A stretch of 32,351 bases of DNA from Clostridiales bacterium (GTDB taxonomy: Bacteria; Bacillota; Clostridia; Lachnospirales; Lachnospiraceae). The DNA is taken from NCBI GenBank assembly GCA_029012225.1, contig JAQXLR010000179.1, positions 1 through 32,351 on the forward strand, given 5' to 3'. The notes below the pieces were generated by a model. The model saw only the letters and a program-made list of their open reading frames with translations. It did no database searches and was not told the origin of the DNA. This document shows positions 16,560 to 25,690 of the stretch, in pieces; the first letter of the stretch is position 1, and each line of letters starts with the position of its first letter. The translations under genes were made by a program, and so were the position numbers.

Positions 16560-16817
16560 TTAGTTTGGCTCTGTATATGTAAGTGCCCTGTCGCTGTCGG
16601 CCATTCCCTTTGTCGTAGGGTCTGCTGTCACGCCTATGATTGCAAGCACAGCAAACGCCGCATTGACAACATCCAGAAGCTTATTTCCCAGCTCCCCCAT
16701 GTCAATGGTAAATCCAAATACCGCGGCTACCACCTGAACAAGCAAGAGAACCGCCGGGATAAATGCCACCCAAAATGCCTTGTTTTTGATTCTTACAGTC
16801 CAATTAATCTTTTTCAT
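16560..16817 (-). CDS. Phage holin, phi LC3 family
   Basis: 85 aa beginning MKKINWTVRIKNKAFWVAF with two hydrophobic segments (about 14-35 and 48-64), matching the small phi-LC3-type holin family that permeabilises the membrane for endolysin release. It overlaps the upstream small membrane protein by 14 bases and is followed by the endolysin 26 bases later. Confidence 0.93.
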   Translation of the reverse strand: MKKINWTVRIKNKAFWVAFIPAVLLLVQVVAAVFGFTIDMGELGNKLLDVVNAAFAVLAIIGVTADPTTKGMADSDRALTYTEPN

Positions 16818-17124
16818 CGTTCATACATCCTTTCTTTCTAATTGGTAATTTACATACATCCTCATACATCTTTGTAATCATCCCATTGCCGCCTAATGCC
16901 CGGTACGCTTTGTACATCTCAACAAAGTTGTCATAGGCGTATGCTGGGATATAGCCCAGTTTCACATACTTATCATGATATTCGATAAGCTGCACCCGAA
17001 GTAAAAGCATCGTACCCTTGCTATTTGCTCCCCGATCCTTTTTCTGCCCCTTTAAGACCCACACAATATATCCAAGCAGAACCGGAAGTGTAATTGTATA
17101 GGTTGTCATAAAAAGCTCATTCAA
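16804..17124 (-). CDS. Small phage membrane protein of the lysis region, unknown function
   Basis: 106 aa with one N-terminal transmembrane segment (TITLPVLLGYIVWVLKG) and a charged soluble remainder. The start is a TTG at 17124 with AAAGGGG about 9 bases upstream; an ATG at 17109 is possible. It overlaps the tail fibre gene by 8 bases and the holin by 14. The position fits an accessory lysis protein, such as an antiholin or spanin-like factor, but no family signature shows this. Confidence 0.75.
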   Translation of the reverse strand: MNELFMTTYTITLPVLLGYIVWVLKGQKKDRGANSKGTMLLLRVQLIEYHDKYVKLGYIPAYAYDNFVEMYKAYRALGGNGMITKMYEDVCKLPIRKKGCMNDEKD

Positions 17125-18640
17125 CTTTACCAGCCCCTTTCAATATTTTTTCTAATTCTGATATCCTCCTTTCTTGTACTTGCACCAATTTGATGATATA
17201 TGGCACAAACTTGGAATAATCAATACCGATACGATTGATTTCTTCTATATCATCATCTTTACAGTTTACGTCTCCATTTACGCAGTTTGGAAAGATTTTT
17301 GCCACATCCTCCGCAATCAGTCCGGTACAGTTTTTCGGCGTATTTTCTCCTATGTAGTCATAATTCACAGGAATCAACTGCAGAATTTTTAACGCATCTT
17401 CCTCTGTAACATCACTTATATGGTCTTTTACCCTTCGTGAGGACGACTGATTAAAGGCACTGGCATAAATCGGTGCTCTTGCATCATTATTTCCATCGGA
17501 TACGTATAAAGCTCCGTTTGTTGCCAAAAACAAATTGCCCGCAATGTCATCCGTTAAAATTCTACAAAAACCAGTATTTCTGCCGTGAATGGCAATCCCC
17601 GTAATTCCTGATATACCTTTTACCGAGAAACATCCTGCTGCATTGGAATCTCCAAAGTAGGCATCATCTCCCACCTGATTCCATACACCATTTGCAAAGT
17701 TAATAGCTCCGTGTAATGAACCTCCATTCAAAGGCAAGTATGCTCTTATTATTTGCTGAATCTCTTCTTCCGTATAATACCTTTCATCATGGTTATGTGC
17801 TGATGGTGGATAAGTGGGCGGCTTATTGGTAATTGCGCCCCATGCGTGGGAATGAACATTGAATATATCTCTAAATGCAGACAAACTTTTCGCAACCCAA
17901 TTAAGAGCTGCAACAAGATCCGTCTTCACATCACTTGTCAAATCAGATAGATTTCCTATCCGACCGTTTGTGGAATCTATCTCATTTTGCAGATTTCCCG
18001 CCGCATCCTCTGATAACTGATTTTTCATCTCGTCAAACCAAGCCATAAAAGCCGCTTGCTCGCCCGCTCGGAAAGCTCCTAAATCTGCTTGTATCTGCCG
18101 ATAAATCGTCGTTGTGTCAAATTGGCTAATGGAAGACATCACTCCGCATCTTGTAGAATCGTATCTGGTATCTGTAATCCTCTGATTGGATACCGCAGTA
18201 GAATTTTTTGTAATAAATAAATCTGCAAGCCCAAGTTCCCAAATAGATTCCGTCCTTGTCAGTTTAGGCCTTACCGGACTTACTGCCGGTGTTCCCTGTA
18301 CAATGTAAAAATCGCAAATCCTCTCGCTGTCATTATCATTTAACCGCAGCACAACCGTATCAATGCGGTCATAAGCCGCACTAGAAGCCTGTACCGCAAG
18401 CGTCCGTTGTGCCTCCTCAAGCTTCATGCAGCCATTGCACATGGCAAATCCGGGAGAAATGATAATGTTCATTCCTGCACCTGCGCTTACTTGCATATTT
18501 GTTGATGGATTCGGTAATACTCCATCTGAAAACAGCTCCTTAAACAGCTTTCTCATTGGCGCAGACGAAATTGCCCGATCGTAAATCGGCGTTCCGTCCG
18601 GATCATATTCCACATGTGAATCAAGCGGATATCCTATCAT
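17117..18640 (-). CDS. Tail fibre / baseplate protein with S74 intramolecular chaperone
   Basis: 507 aa from M at 18640 (MIGYPLDSHVEYD), set by AGGAGG seven bases upstream; the ORF track start is 20 residues too early. The N-terminal about 200 residues resemble baseplate or fibre attachment domains. In the middle, HAWGAITNKPPTYPPSAHNHD is the common tail-fibre repeat with an HxH metal site. The last 90 residues form a peptidase S74 chaperone: SSSRRVKDHISDV (Ser-Lys self-cleavage region), GLIAEDV and a final coiled coil VQVQERRISELEKIL. It should trimerise and release the chaperone during assembly, giving host recognition. Confidence 0.88.
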   Translation of the reverse strand: MIGYPLDSHVEYDPDGTPIYDRAISSAPMRKLFKELFSDGVLPNPSTNMQVSAGAGMNIIISPGFAMCNGCMKLEEAQRTLAVQASSAAYDRIDTVVLRLNDNDSERICDFYIVQGTPAVSPVRPKLTRTESIWELGLADLFITKNSTAVSNQRITDTRYDSTRCGVMSSISQFDTTTIYRQIQADLGAFRAGEQAAFMAWFDEMKNQLSEDAAGNLQNEIDSTNGRIGNLSDLTSDVKTDLVAALNWVAKSLSAFRDIFNVHSHAWGAITNKPPTYPPSAHNHDERYYTEEEIQQIIRAYLPLNGGSLHGAINFANGVWNQVGDDAYFGDSNAAGCFSVKGISGITGIAIHGRNTGFCRILTDDIAGNLFLATNGALYVSDGNNDARAPIYASAFNQSSSRRVKDHISDVTEEDALKILQLIPVNYDYIGENTPKNCTGLIAEDVAKIFPNCVNGDVNCKDDDIEEINRIGIDYSKFVPYIIKLVQVQERRISELEKILKGAGKVE

Positions 18641-18651
18641 AATAAAACCTC

Positions 18652-19743
18652 CTATTTCCCTAAAAGTATTGGTGTACCAAACTCCATTGTCATACTCCAT
18701 TTCCCGGATTTCATGACCTCATAGCATCCGATTAGCCTCGCTTGTACAGAAAGGCTCATCTCCGGTATTTCTATGCTGCATAAATCTCCAAGGTCAAAGT
18801 CTTTCATATACTCATAGCTCCCTTCCATTGCATCAAACTCCACATTCATACTTTTCATATGCTGGCTTATGGCATTACGAGCCTCATTCTCCAACACGAC
18901 AGAGAACTCTGCATCTGTGTAATCATTCTTGTTTAGACCAGACTGCTCATACAAAAAGGAATACTCCGTATCTGTCTCATCTAAAGAAAATACAGCTCTG
19001 GCCGTATATGTGCTTTTCTCATCATTGACTTGCTCATTTACTATAAGGCATGCATTTTTGTAATTCGTTTCGTCAAGCAGTATGTCAGGATTTTTTATGT
19101 TTCCATATTTGGTAGAGAATATAATGGGATTATTTCTATCCGCATTTCCCTCTGTGCGGTCAATCCCACTCCACACCTCAAATTGATTTGTGTTCTGAAT
19201 AAAATCATAAGCTACACGATACGACATACCGGACGGCTTTAAAATATCGTATACCTTCCACCCAAGATACTCTCCGTTTCGGTAATGTATAGAATATTTC
19301 CCACGGCTTTGCGAGCTTTTGGGTGTAATTTGAAGAAATGATTCTGCCGAACTTGTCTTTATTGTCCGAAAGTCATTAAAATATGCGTATGCGACATCCT
19401 CTGCACTGCCACTCTGATAGAGCCACGAAGGAGCATTTACGATATTCGATGTACCATTTTGATAGACAATATGCCTATCCAGCGTTTTTTCTAGGAAATA
19501 CCCGCTTAACTGCACACATCGGAATCTGTCTTTGTCAATATAGTTTATCTGTGTGACCTTTCCCATCTCAGGGCGATCCTTTGTGTATATGTATTTGATG
19601 TGTGGAGAGTACTGCTCCAATGGTATTTGCATGGAAAAGCTTCCTGATTCATGATATTTCCGATTCCATTGCAGATTCGTAAACCTAAGCAAGGATACAA
19701 TTTGATAATTCTTATCCAAAGCTATTATATTGAAGCCCTTCAT
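18652..19743 (-). CDS. Phage tail protein, Gp37-like (tail-associated baseplate hub)
   Basis: 363 aa. The ordered segments FNIIALDKNYQIVSLLRFTN, LQWNRKYHESGSFSMQIP and a late DLGDLCSIEIPEM resemble the siphovirus ReqiPepy6 Gp37-like/prophage tail-hub family. It lies between Dit and the tail fibre, the usual slot for the hub protein. GGGAG stands 9 bases before the ATG. No lytic domain is present. Confidence 0.82.
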   Translation of the reverse strand: MKGFNIIALDKNYQIVSLLRFTNLQWNRKYHESGSFSMQIPLEQYSPHIKYIYTKDRPEMGKVTQINYIDKDRFRCVQLSGYFLEKTLDRHIVYQNGTSNIVNAPSWLYQSGSAEDVAYAYFNDFRTIKTSSAESFLQITPKSSQSRGKYSIHYRNGEYLGWKVYDILKPSGMSYRVAYDFIQNTNQFEVWSGIDRTEGNADRNNPIIFSTKYGNIKNPDILLDETNYKNACLIVNEQVNDEKSTYTARAVFSLDETDTEYSFLYEQSGLNKNDYTDAEFSVVLENEARNAISQHMKSMNVEFDAMEGSYEYMKDFDLGDLCSIEIPEMSLSVQARLIGCYEVMKSGKWSMTMEFGTPILLGK

Positions 19744-19757
19744 TTCGTCTTTCTCCC

Positions 19758-20633
19758 TTATATCGCTCCATAGAGCTTGTTGTAATAAATCGACACATCC
19801 AAAAGGTTGCTTCCCGTATCTGCATCAAAAGATACCTCTGAATCCCCAACAACGAGTGCCATATCATCAAAGGCCGATGTTCGGTCACAGTGCCCGATAT
19901 AATTTGCTCCATTCTTTTGCACCGTTGGCGGATTCTTCGTAAAATCTATTATGATGACCTCTCCTTTTTGCATTGTATCGATAACCCGCACATAATTCCC
20001 ATTGATTGTCAGCTTTGGATTCTCCACTTCTCCCCTTGCCATAAAGACTGCTTGGCAAAATGTATCGACATCTCCGTCATTCTCTAATACGATGACCTTC
20101 GCAAAATTAAATCTTCCCCCTGTGATTCCTTTTGGCGTTCCGTCTGTCATGCTGCAGAGGTATGGAAAGGCGCACATTCCAGTGATGGATGCAATATTCT
20201 TCCCGAAATTATCGTAGCTTTTTAAAAACGGATTCGGACAAAGGAATGTGACTGTCATTGTCATGGTCCGATTTACATTGCCGCTCGGAAGGTCAAATCG
20301 ATAAATCTTGCCTTCGCACCACCGCGTAACTCCCATATAGGTAACATAGATTTTGTACCAGAATTTAGGATTGAAAAAGGACAATGCAGACCTCCGCAGA
20401 ATATCATTCAGTACGGGATTTCTTGACTTTGCTACGATGGTGCGGTCTTTTGGTGCAATCCTGTCAGATGTGATGATTCCACCATCTCCAACGGCATTAT
20501 CTACTGTGGCAATGTCGTTTTCATAGTTCCCGAATCCATCCAGTCCGTCTGATGGAATACGCCAATCCGTACCATCAATATGAAATTCTTTAGAATCGCT
20601 CCGCACAATGCGGATTTTAACTGTTCTGTACAA
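19758..20633 (-). CDS. Distal tail (Dit-like) protein
   Basis: 291 aa, starting with a TTG at 20633 preceded by AGGAG with six-base spacing. The N-terminal part has the Dit/SPP1 gp19.1-like pattern (DGTDWRIPSDGLDGFGNYE) and CPNPFLKSYDN in the middle, then a jelly-roll-like C-terminal part. The gene overlaps the tape measure end by 17 bases and is followed closely by the Gp37-like hub. Dit forms the hexameric ring between tail tube and baseplate. Confidence 0.82.
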   Translation of the reverse strand: MYRTVKIRIVRSDSKEFHIDGTDWRIPSDGLDGFGNYENDIATVDNAVGDGGIITSDRIAPKDRTIVAKSRNPVLNDILRRSALSFFNPKFWYKIYVTYMGVTRWCEGKIYRFDLPSGNVNRTMTMTVTFLCPNPFLKSYDNFGKNIASITGMCAFPYLCSMTDGTPKGITGGRFNFAKVIVLENDGDVDTFCQAVFMARGEVENPKLTINGNYVRVIDTMQKGEVIIIDFTKNPPTVQKNGANYIGHCDRTSAFDDMALVVGDSEVSFDADTGSNLLDVSIYYNKLYGAI

Positions 20634-22578
20634 CTGGTACTCCTCTCATCAATCCATATCTGCTTTCTACTCTCATTACTCTTGCCAGCTCATCCGGTGT
20701 CGATATTGGCTGGTTGACATTTACTATCTGTTGGAACCCTCCAAAGCCACTGGTACTTCCTCCTGTTCTTGCTCCGTTCATATTTGCCTGCACGGTAGAC
20801 ATACTCGCATTGATGTTCCGTGTCATCGTATCGGGATTCATCAAGTCCTCTGCTCCTTCTTCAAATCCAGCAACACACATCTCGGCAAGATATTTAAACT
20901 TCCTTGAAGGCGAATTGATTCCAAGTGCTTCCTTTGCAGCCTTAAACAAATTGCTTGCAAGATTTCTGACTTGTTCTACAAGATAATTCCAACCTTCCGT
21001 AATTCCATTGTAGATTCCATCAAGAATATTTTTGCCAATGTTTCCCCAGTCCTGCGATTTAAATGAATTGACGAGGCTTAGAAATAATTTTGGCACAGCA
21101 GTGAGCAAGCGAAACGTATTTGCAACCAAATATGCCGCCAATTTTGCAAGAATTTCGATGGACGCAGCCGTCAGTTTCGGTACATTGGCGATAAGAGTGG
21201 CTACAAGCCGACCCATTAGTGTGGGAGCTGCTTCAAGCACCCTTGGTATTGTATCAAGCAATCCGTCGAGCAATGCCATAAATAAATCGATTCCGGCATC
21301 TATGATATTGCCCAACGTATCCGGCTCTGTCAGCGCCATTGCTAACGATAAAACCGCCTCTACACCTGCAGAAAGCAAGTCCGGTATCATGTCCCTCAAG
21401 CCCTGCGTAAGCTGTACAAGGAGCTCACTGCCGCCGTTAAGTACAGAATCCGCATTATCCGTTATACCGGATAAAAGATTCATGACGATATCATAGGCGA
21501 TTGAGCCAAGAGTTGGGAGCATCTCAACAATCCCGCCGACCAGAATCGATAATATCTCCCCTCCGGATTCCATCAGCTGTGGCAAATTCTCTTTCAGACC
21601 TTTCGCAATCGAAAGAATCATGTCTGTGCCGGACTTAACCAAATCAGGTAAAATATCGCTGATGATGGCCGGAACTCTCTCCATAATGACCGGGAGTAGC
21701 TTTTCAACCAATTCCCCTATGCCGCCTAGCGTGGTTTCAATCCTTGGCAAAAGATTGTCAGCCGCAGTCACGGCACTTTCTACAAAATTATTGACAAGAG
21801 TATCAAAGTCTTGCGTGTCGTCAGCAATTCCGACAACGAGATTCGCCGATGCTGCCTTCATGGAATTTAGGCTTCCTGTGATGGTGGTACTTGCTTCTTT
21901 TGCTGTCGTTCCGGCAATGCCCATGCTTTCTTGCATTATCGAAATGGCGTTGACAATATTCCCAAATGACAGACTTGATTCATCTACTGTTATGCCGAGT
22001 TTTTCTTGTATGTCAGTCATTTTGGCAGCGTCAGCAATCAGCCTTTGCATTTCTTCCTTGGTTCCGCCGTACCCAAGCTTTAGGTTATCGAGCATCGTAT
22101 AGTTCTGTTTCGCAAAACCCTGATAAGCGTTCTGTATGGATTCCATGCTTGTTCCCATTTTGTTCGCATTATCAGCCATATCAATGATAGCTCTGTCCGC
22201 ATACTCAGCGGCAAGTGCTGTATCTCCACCAAGAGATTGAATCAATGACGCAGAGAAGCCTGTGACCGTCTCCATGTACTCATTTGCAGATAATCCGGCC
22301 GTCTTATATGCTTTGTTGGCATTATCAAGCGCGAGCGACTGCGCTTCCATAAGCGCATTGTACTCATCCTGCACAGCAGATACTGATTTTCCAACTTTAT
22401 CAGCGTATTCTTGCACAGAATCCCCACCAGCTCCAAAAAGCGTCTCAATACCACCAACTAGCTGCTCGTAGTCTGCATAGCTTTTTACCGCAGCTGTTCC
22501 AAGAGCCGCTACACCAGTAGCCGCTGCGCCCACTCCGGCCGCAAATATTTTGAGCCCTCCAGCAGCCACGCCTCCCAA
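20617..22578 (-). CDS. Tail tape measure protein; canonical start codon missing
   Basis: 653 aa from the first standard start (TTG at 22578). The coding frame continues upstream as ADGSLIFDTKLDSKGFTSGV..., the typical tape measure N-terminus, back to 22659. At that position an ATG would be expected, nine bases after GGAGG, but the codon is AGG. The middle carries alternating Ala/Gly-rich and amphipathic helices (TMP family). The C-terminal region contains LGINSPSRKFKYLAEM, a conserved tape measure segment. The length of about 680 aa implies a short tail. TTG at 22578 has no ribosome-binding site. Confidence 0.9.
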   Translation of the reverse strand: MGGVAAGGLKIFAAGVGAAATGVAALGTAAVKSYADYEQLVGGIETLFGAGGDSVQEYADKVGKSVSAVQDEYNALMEAQSLALDNANKAYKTAGLSANEYMETVTGFSASLIQSLGGDTALAAEYADRAIIDMADNANKMGTSMESIQNAYQGFAKQNYTMLDNLKLGYGGTKEEMQRLIADAAKMTDIQEKLGITVDESSLSFGNIVNAISIMQESMGIAGTTAKEASTTITGSLNSMKAASANLVVGIADDTQDFDTLVNNFVESAVTAADNLLPRIETTLGGIGELVEKLLPVIMERVPAIISDILPDLVKSGTDMILSIAKGLKENLPQLMESGGEILSILVGGIVEMLPTLGSIAYDIVMNLLSGITDNADSVLNGGSELLVQLTQGLRDMIPDLLSAGVEAVLSLAMALTEPDTLGNIIDAGIDLFMALLDGLLDTIPRVLEAAPTLMGRLVATLIANVPKLTAASIEILAKLAAYLVANTFRLLTAVPKLFLSLVNSFKSQDWGNIGKNILDGIYNGITEGWNYLVEQVRNLASNLFKAAKEALGINSPSRKFKYLAEMCVAGFEEGAEDLMNPDTMTRNINASMSTVQANMNGARTGGSTSGFGGFQQIVNVNQPISTPDELARVMRVESRYGLMRGVPVVQNS

Positions 22579-22664
22579 GGTGCTACCAAGTGCCTTTACT
22601 CCACTTGTAAAGCCTTTACTATCCAGTTTTGTATCAAAAATTAAACTTCCGTCAGCCCTTTTAT

Positions 22665-23207
22665 TTATCCTCCGAATATCTTGTTAAACTCATCCAACTC
22701 TGCACGTTCTTCCTCGCTCATCGGAGCCTCTATCTCCCATGCACGACGAAGCTCCTCATATGGGTCTTTTTTATCATTCGATTTCTCGTAGCATCGGTAT
22801 CCCATAACCTCACGTAGCTTTGTGCTCTCATTCAAGCCTCCCAGAAGTGCCAAAAATTTATGCCAGTGCAATTCCTCTACTTCGCACAAATCAATTCCAT
22901 ATTGCCCAAGGAATGCCGCATAAATTAGGTCCGAATCAATCTCATAATCAAGCACAACCACATTTCTATGTGAAATCGGACGTGGAAGCGGAGATTCCGG
23001 TCTACTAAAGGCAAAAAGTCCTGCCAAATCGCAATAGGTAGGCATTTCATTCTTAAACAGATACGACACATCTATCGTCTCTCCATGCCTTAGCCTACTC
23101 ACGGCAATCTCAAAACGCATCCACAGTCGGAAATCCGTGTATACAGAATAGGCTCTACCGCCTACCACAACGGTATTAGGTAAAGCCCTCTTTGTTAGAT
23201 TCATCAT
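22665..23207 (-). CDS. Bacteriophage Gp15-like protein (tail assembly)
   Basis: 180 aa. The N-terminus LPNTVVVGGRAYSVYTDFRLWMRF and the mid-segment WHKFLALLGGL fit the phage Gp15 family, encoded between the chaperone and the tape measure. The start overlaps the chaperone stop (ATGA), the usual coupling for a chaperone G/GT pair. Here it has its own ATG rather than a visible slippery site. The end, EEERAELDEFNKIFGG, is acidic. Confidence 0.85.
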   Translation of the reverse strand: MMNLTKRALPNTVVVGGRAYSVYTDFRLWMRFEIAVSRLRHGETIDVSYLFKNEMPTYCDLAGLFAFSRPESPLPRPISHRNVVVLDYEIDSDLIYAAFLGQYGIDLCEVEELHWHKFLALLGGLNESTKLREVMGYRCYEKSNDKKDPYEELRRAWEIEAPMSEEERAELDEFNKIFGG

Positions 23208-23587
23208 CTATTCTGCGGCACTGATGCCATCTTTTCAGCCGCTTTGGTCATGGAGATGATTTTATCAATCGGAATTGCGCTAAGTGCCCGGGACGCCTTT
23301 TCCTCATTGTAATTTCTGATCGGCTCATCGTAGGCATCTGCAATTCTTTTGACTGCCAGTGTCAAATCTGATAAGTCAATCTCTGCAATGATGTCAGAGC
23401 CAAGTATCTCTTTGGCAGCATCGTCTCCGACAGTACCCTTCACAAATTCATGCAATTTCTCAAACTTCTTACGCACATTTAAGTTGGTCGAATCAACCTT
23501 TAGTACCTCGTCCAACTTCTCCATTACCGCAATCGTTTTCTTTGGCAGATCATAGCTCTGTCCATTCATGATGATTGTATATTCCAT
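23204..23587 (-). CDS. Tail assembly chaperone-like protein
   Basis: 127 aa: MEYTIIMNGQSYDLPKKTI followed by helices. The position directly after the tail tube gene and ATGA-coupled to Gp15 fits the G part of the tail chaperone. GGAGG-GATAAATAA-ATG is its initiation region, useful for comparison with the tape measure gene, which has the same layout but AGG. Confidence 0.75.
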   Translation of the reverse strand: MEYTIIMNGQSYDLPKKTIAVMEKLDEVLKVDSTNLNVRKKFEKLHEFVKGTVGDDAAKEILGSDIIAEIDLSDLTLAVKRIADAYDEPIRNYNEEKASRALSAIPIDKIISMTKAAEKMASVPQNR

Positions 23588-23605
23588 TTATTTATCCCTC
23601 CTGGT

Positions 23606-24109
23606 TTATTCTACGGATTGTACTGCTCCATTCTCTGTAAAAGAAGGAACATTGTCTGTCACAGTTGCCGTACCTCTTTGGATATTAATAATGCTGAATT
23701 TGAAATAGATTTTTTCCGCCACGGAATCAAAATGGTCGAGAATCAGCGTGGAAGTTGTATTCCATGCATTAAACTTCGGCGCACTTTCCGTTCCTTTGTT
23801 GCCCGCAAACACAATCAGCAGATTTTTCTTGACATCCTCTCCGGTTGGCAAGTTGTAGAACATATCATACAGATAATCAAAGGCGGGGTCGCCCTTATTA
23901 CACTGCAATTCCTGTGCCAATTCCGGCTTGTACGACTTAATCTCTGTTGTTGGAATCTCGTCCTCGATAAAGTCATTGTCTTCTGTCTGTGCATTAAGCA
24001 CCAGATCAAATATTGTGGATTTTCCGATTCTCGCCCAACTTTCAGAGCCGCTTTTAGCAATATTCAAAAATGGAATCGTCTTAAACTTTTTCAATCTCTC
24101 TAACGCCAT
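23606..24109 (-). CDS. Major tail tube protein
   Basis: 167 aa, mostly beta-strand-like, starting MALERLKKFKTIPFLNIAKS and with the late strand KIYFKFSIINIQRGTATVTD. Size and position (after the minor capsid/terminator genes, before the chaperone) match siphovirus tail tube subunits. It abuts the preceding gene, starting at the next base. Confidence 0.82.
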   Translation of the reverse strand: MALERLKKFKTIPFLNIAKSGSESWARIGKSTIFDLVLNAQTEDNDFIEDEIPTTEIKSYKPELAQELQCNKGDPAFDYLYDMFYNLPTGEDVKKNLLIVFAGNKGTESAPKFNAWNTTSTLILDHFDSVAEKIYFKFSIINIQRGTATVTDNVPSFTENGAVQSVE

Positions 24110-24523
24110 TTATATCTCCTCTCTTTCTCTGATATAGGTTATAGACAGCATAATCTGATACAAGGTATCATCGTTATCTGCTTCCATTGGATACGGCGAG
24201 CCTGTGATGGATACGCCAACAACCTCACGCTTCTTATCAAGTGCAGGGAAACGGTAGTTGTACGGAAAATCATCAATCCAGTAGGCTAAATCCTCTAGCC
24301 ACTCGTCAGCTTCTTTTCGTTCTGACCTTGATACTCCAGACTGCCTTGCAAGAAACTGATAATACTCGGTAATCTGATAGCTGCTATCGTTAAATTCCTT
24401 GATATCACGGCTCGGAGATTTGAACAATCCGTACTGGTCAGAGCCGTCCGACATATGATTTGTGTCAATCTCAATTCCGTCATAATGCTTCAATAGGTTT
24501 ACGATATATGCAGATATTGTCAT
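24110..24523 (-). CDS. Minor capsid / tail terminator-like protein
   Basis: 137 aa, beginning MTISAYIVNLLKHYDGIEID, with WLEDLAYWIDDFPYNYRFP near the middle and YQIMLSITYIREREEI at the end. The pattern and slot fit the phage minor capsid (Minor_capsid_3-like) group, probably the tail terminator ring. It overlaps the previous gene by four bases. Confidence 0.72.
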   Translation of the reverse strand: MTISAYIVNLLKHYDGIEIDTNHMSDGSDQYGLFKSPSRDIKEFNDSSYQITEYYQFLARQSGVSRSERKEADEWLEDLAYWIDDFPYNYRFPALDKKREVVGVSITGSPYPMEADNDDTLYQIMLSITYIREREEI

Positions 24524-24945
24524 TGCTTCCCTCCTGCTATTCTCTTTGCCCCTGCAAGAATCTTCTCCTTGTGTTGCTGCTTCATGCGTTCAAACCAGTA
24601 GTTGCCTCGCCCAACCGTTCCTGTCCCACTCCCCGAGCCTTCGCTGAATTTTGCCGGCATATAATACCAACGGCGTGCGTATGGCGTGCGATATTTAACT
24701 TCTCCGCTTCCAATCTGTGTACATAAGATGCCGCTTTCAATCAGCGTATTTGCGTCTTTTGGAACCATAGGTTGACATAAGAGCAAAACTTGTGTGTCAA
24801 TATATTCCTGCGCAGAATTAAAAGCCTTCGAAAGCTTGGTCCCAAATCCATCATTCCACCGAATTTCAAGCTTTACAGTGCCATCCCCCATCTTGATTTC
24901 GTGCATCTCCCCTTTTGGGGTGCTGAATATGAACTTATCAGCCAC
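24520..24945 (-). CDS. Phage minor capsid protein (head-tail joining)
   Basis: 141 aa, starting with a GTG that overlaps the previous stop (TAGTG). The segment LCQPMVPKDANTLIESGI and the later RTPYARRWYYMPAKF and NYWFERMKQQHKEKIL match the Minor_capsid_2-like family, which occupies the HK97 gp10-type joining slot. Confidence 0.8.
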   Translation of the reverse strand: MADKFIFSTPKGEMHEIKMGDGTVKLEIRWNDGFGTKLSKAFNSAQEYIDTQVLLLCQPMVPKDANTLIESGILCTQIGSGEVKYRTPYARRWYYMPAKFSEGSGSGTGTVGRGNYWFERMKQQHKEKILAGAKRIAGGKQ

Positions 24946-25310
24946 TAAGCAACCACCACCCTAATATTTTTACAAAAATCTCTGTTTGAATTGTCATTGA
25001 CCGACTGAATCAACCCGCTTTTCGGGTATTTTTTCTTCAAATCAGTGATACGCTTTCCCTTGACGTCCTCAATCACGTCATCAACTACCCCAAATACGAT
25101 GCAATCTTCTCCTCTGGAAGAATCGAGAACCACTCCCTCATAAGTGCCATCCGGGAATGTTATGGAAGCGTACCGCGCAATGCTGATTTTGCCATTATTA
25201 TTCTGTTTTTCCGTCTTATCCGACCACTGCACTCCCTCAATAACAGTACGTTTCCATTCATTTTCGGATATTTTGTTGTAGATTGTGACTGTATCAGTAA
25301 ATAATGCCAT
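24945..25310 (-). CDS. Phage head closure-type protein
   Basis: 121 aa from M at 25310 (MALFTDTVTIYNKI), which overlaps the upstream stop by one base (TAATG); the ORF track start is 12 residues too early. It looks like the small beta-rich connector proteins in this slot (DUF6751-like). The function is inferred from order: second gene after the capsid, before the minor capsid genes. Confidence 0.72.
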   Translation of the reverse strand: MALFTDTVTIYNKISENEWKRTVIEGVQWSDKTEKQNNNGKISIARYASITFPDGTYEGVVLDSSRGEDCIVFGVVDDVIEDVKGKRITDLKKKYPKSGLIQSVNDNSNRDFCKNIRVVVA

Positions 25311-25666
25311 TAATATGCACCTACCAATCCTGTACCGCTCAACCATGCCCTGATTGAACGCTGCAGCTCACTTCTAAGCTGTTCCTCAGTCTGCACAACA
25401 TAACTTTCTGAATATCCGTCATTGCTGACAGAGGAAACACCTTTTCCCTTGCCGGACTTGGCATCTACCGCCATCTTATCGATGACATTGCAGATGCAAT
25501 CTTTCAGCTGTTCATATCCAAAAGTATTCTCCGTGATGTTCGCCCAGCGAATCCAACCGATGACGAGCTGCACTTCCTTTTCTGCCAAGGCCTCCGCACG
25601 GTTAAACTCATCTTCCTTTACGGTATCATGAAGGGAGCTGTAATACTCCCAGTTTACATGTGACAT
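25310..25666 (-). CDS. Head-tail connector (gp6-like) protein
   Basis: 118 aa, largely helical (EDEFNRAEALAEKEVQLVIG, EQLKDCICNVIDKMAVDAK), the first gene after the major capsid. This is the normal position of the gp6/adaptor connector. AAGGAGG is well placed before the ATG. Confidence 0.72.
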   Translation of the reverse strand: MSHVNWEYYSSLHDTVKEDEFNRAEALAEKEVQLVIGWIRWANITENTFGYEQLKDCICNVIDKMAVDAKSGKGKGVSSVSNDGYSESYVVQTEEQLRSELQRSIRAWLSGTGLVGAY

Positions 25667-25690
25667 TTACGGCTCCCTCCTTCTAATTTG

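Noticed and set aside
21032-22102. Two plus-strand ORFs of 154 and 160 aa
   Set aside because: Antisense to the tape measure gene and serine/alanine-biased as expected from its repeats.
22665-23587. Programmed frameshift between chaperone and Gp15
   Set aside because: Gp15 has its own ATG coupled by ATGA overlap, and no X-XXY-YYZ slippery heptamer is evident at the end of the chaperone frame.
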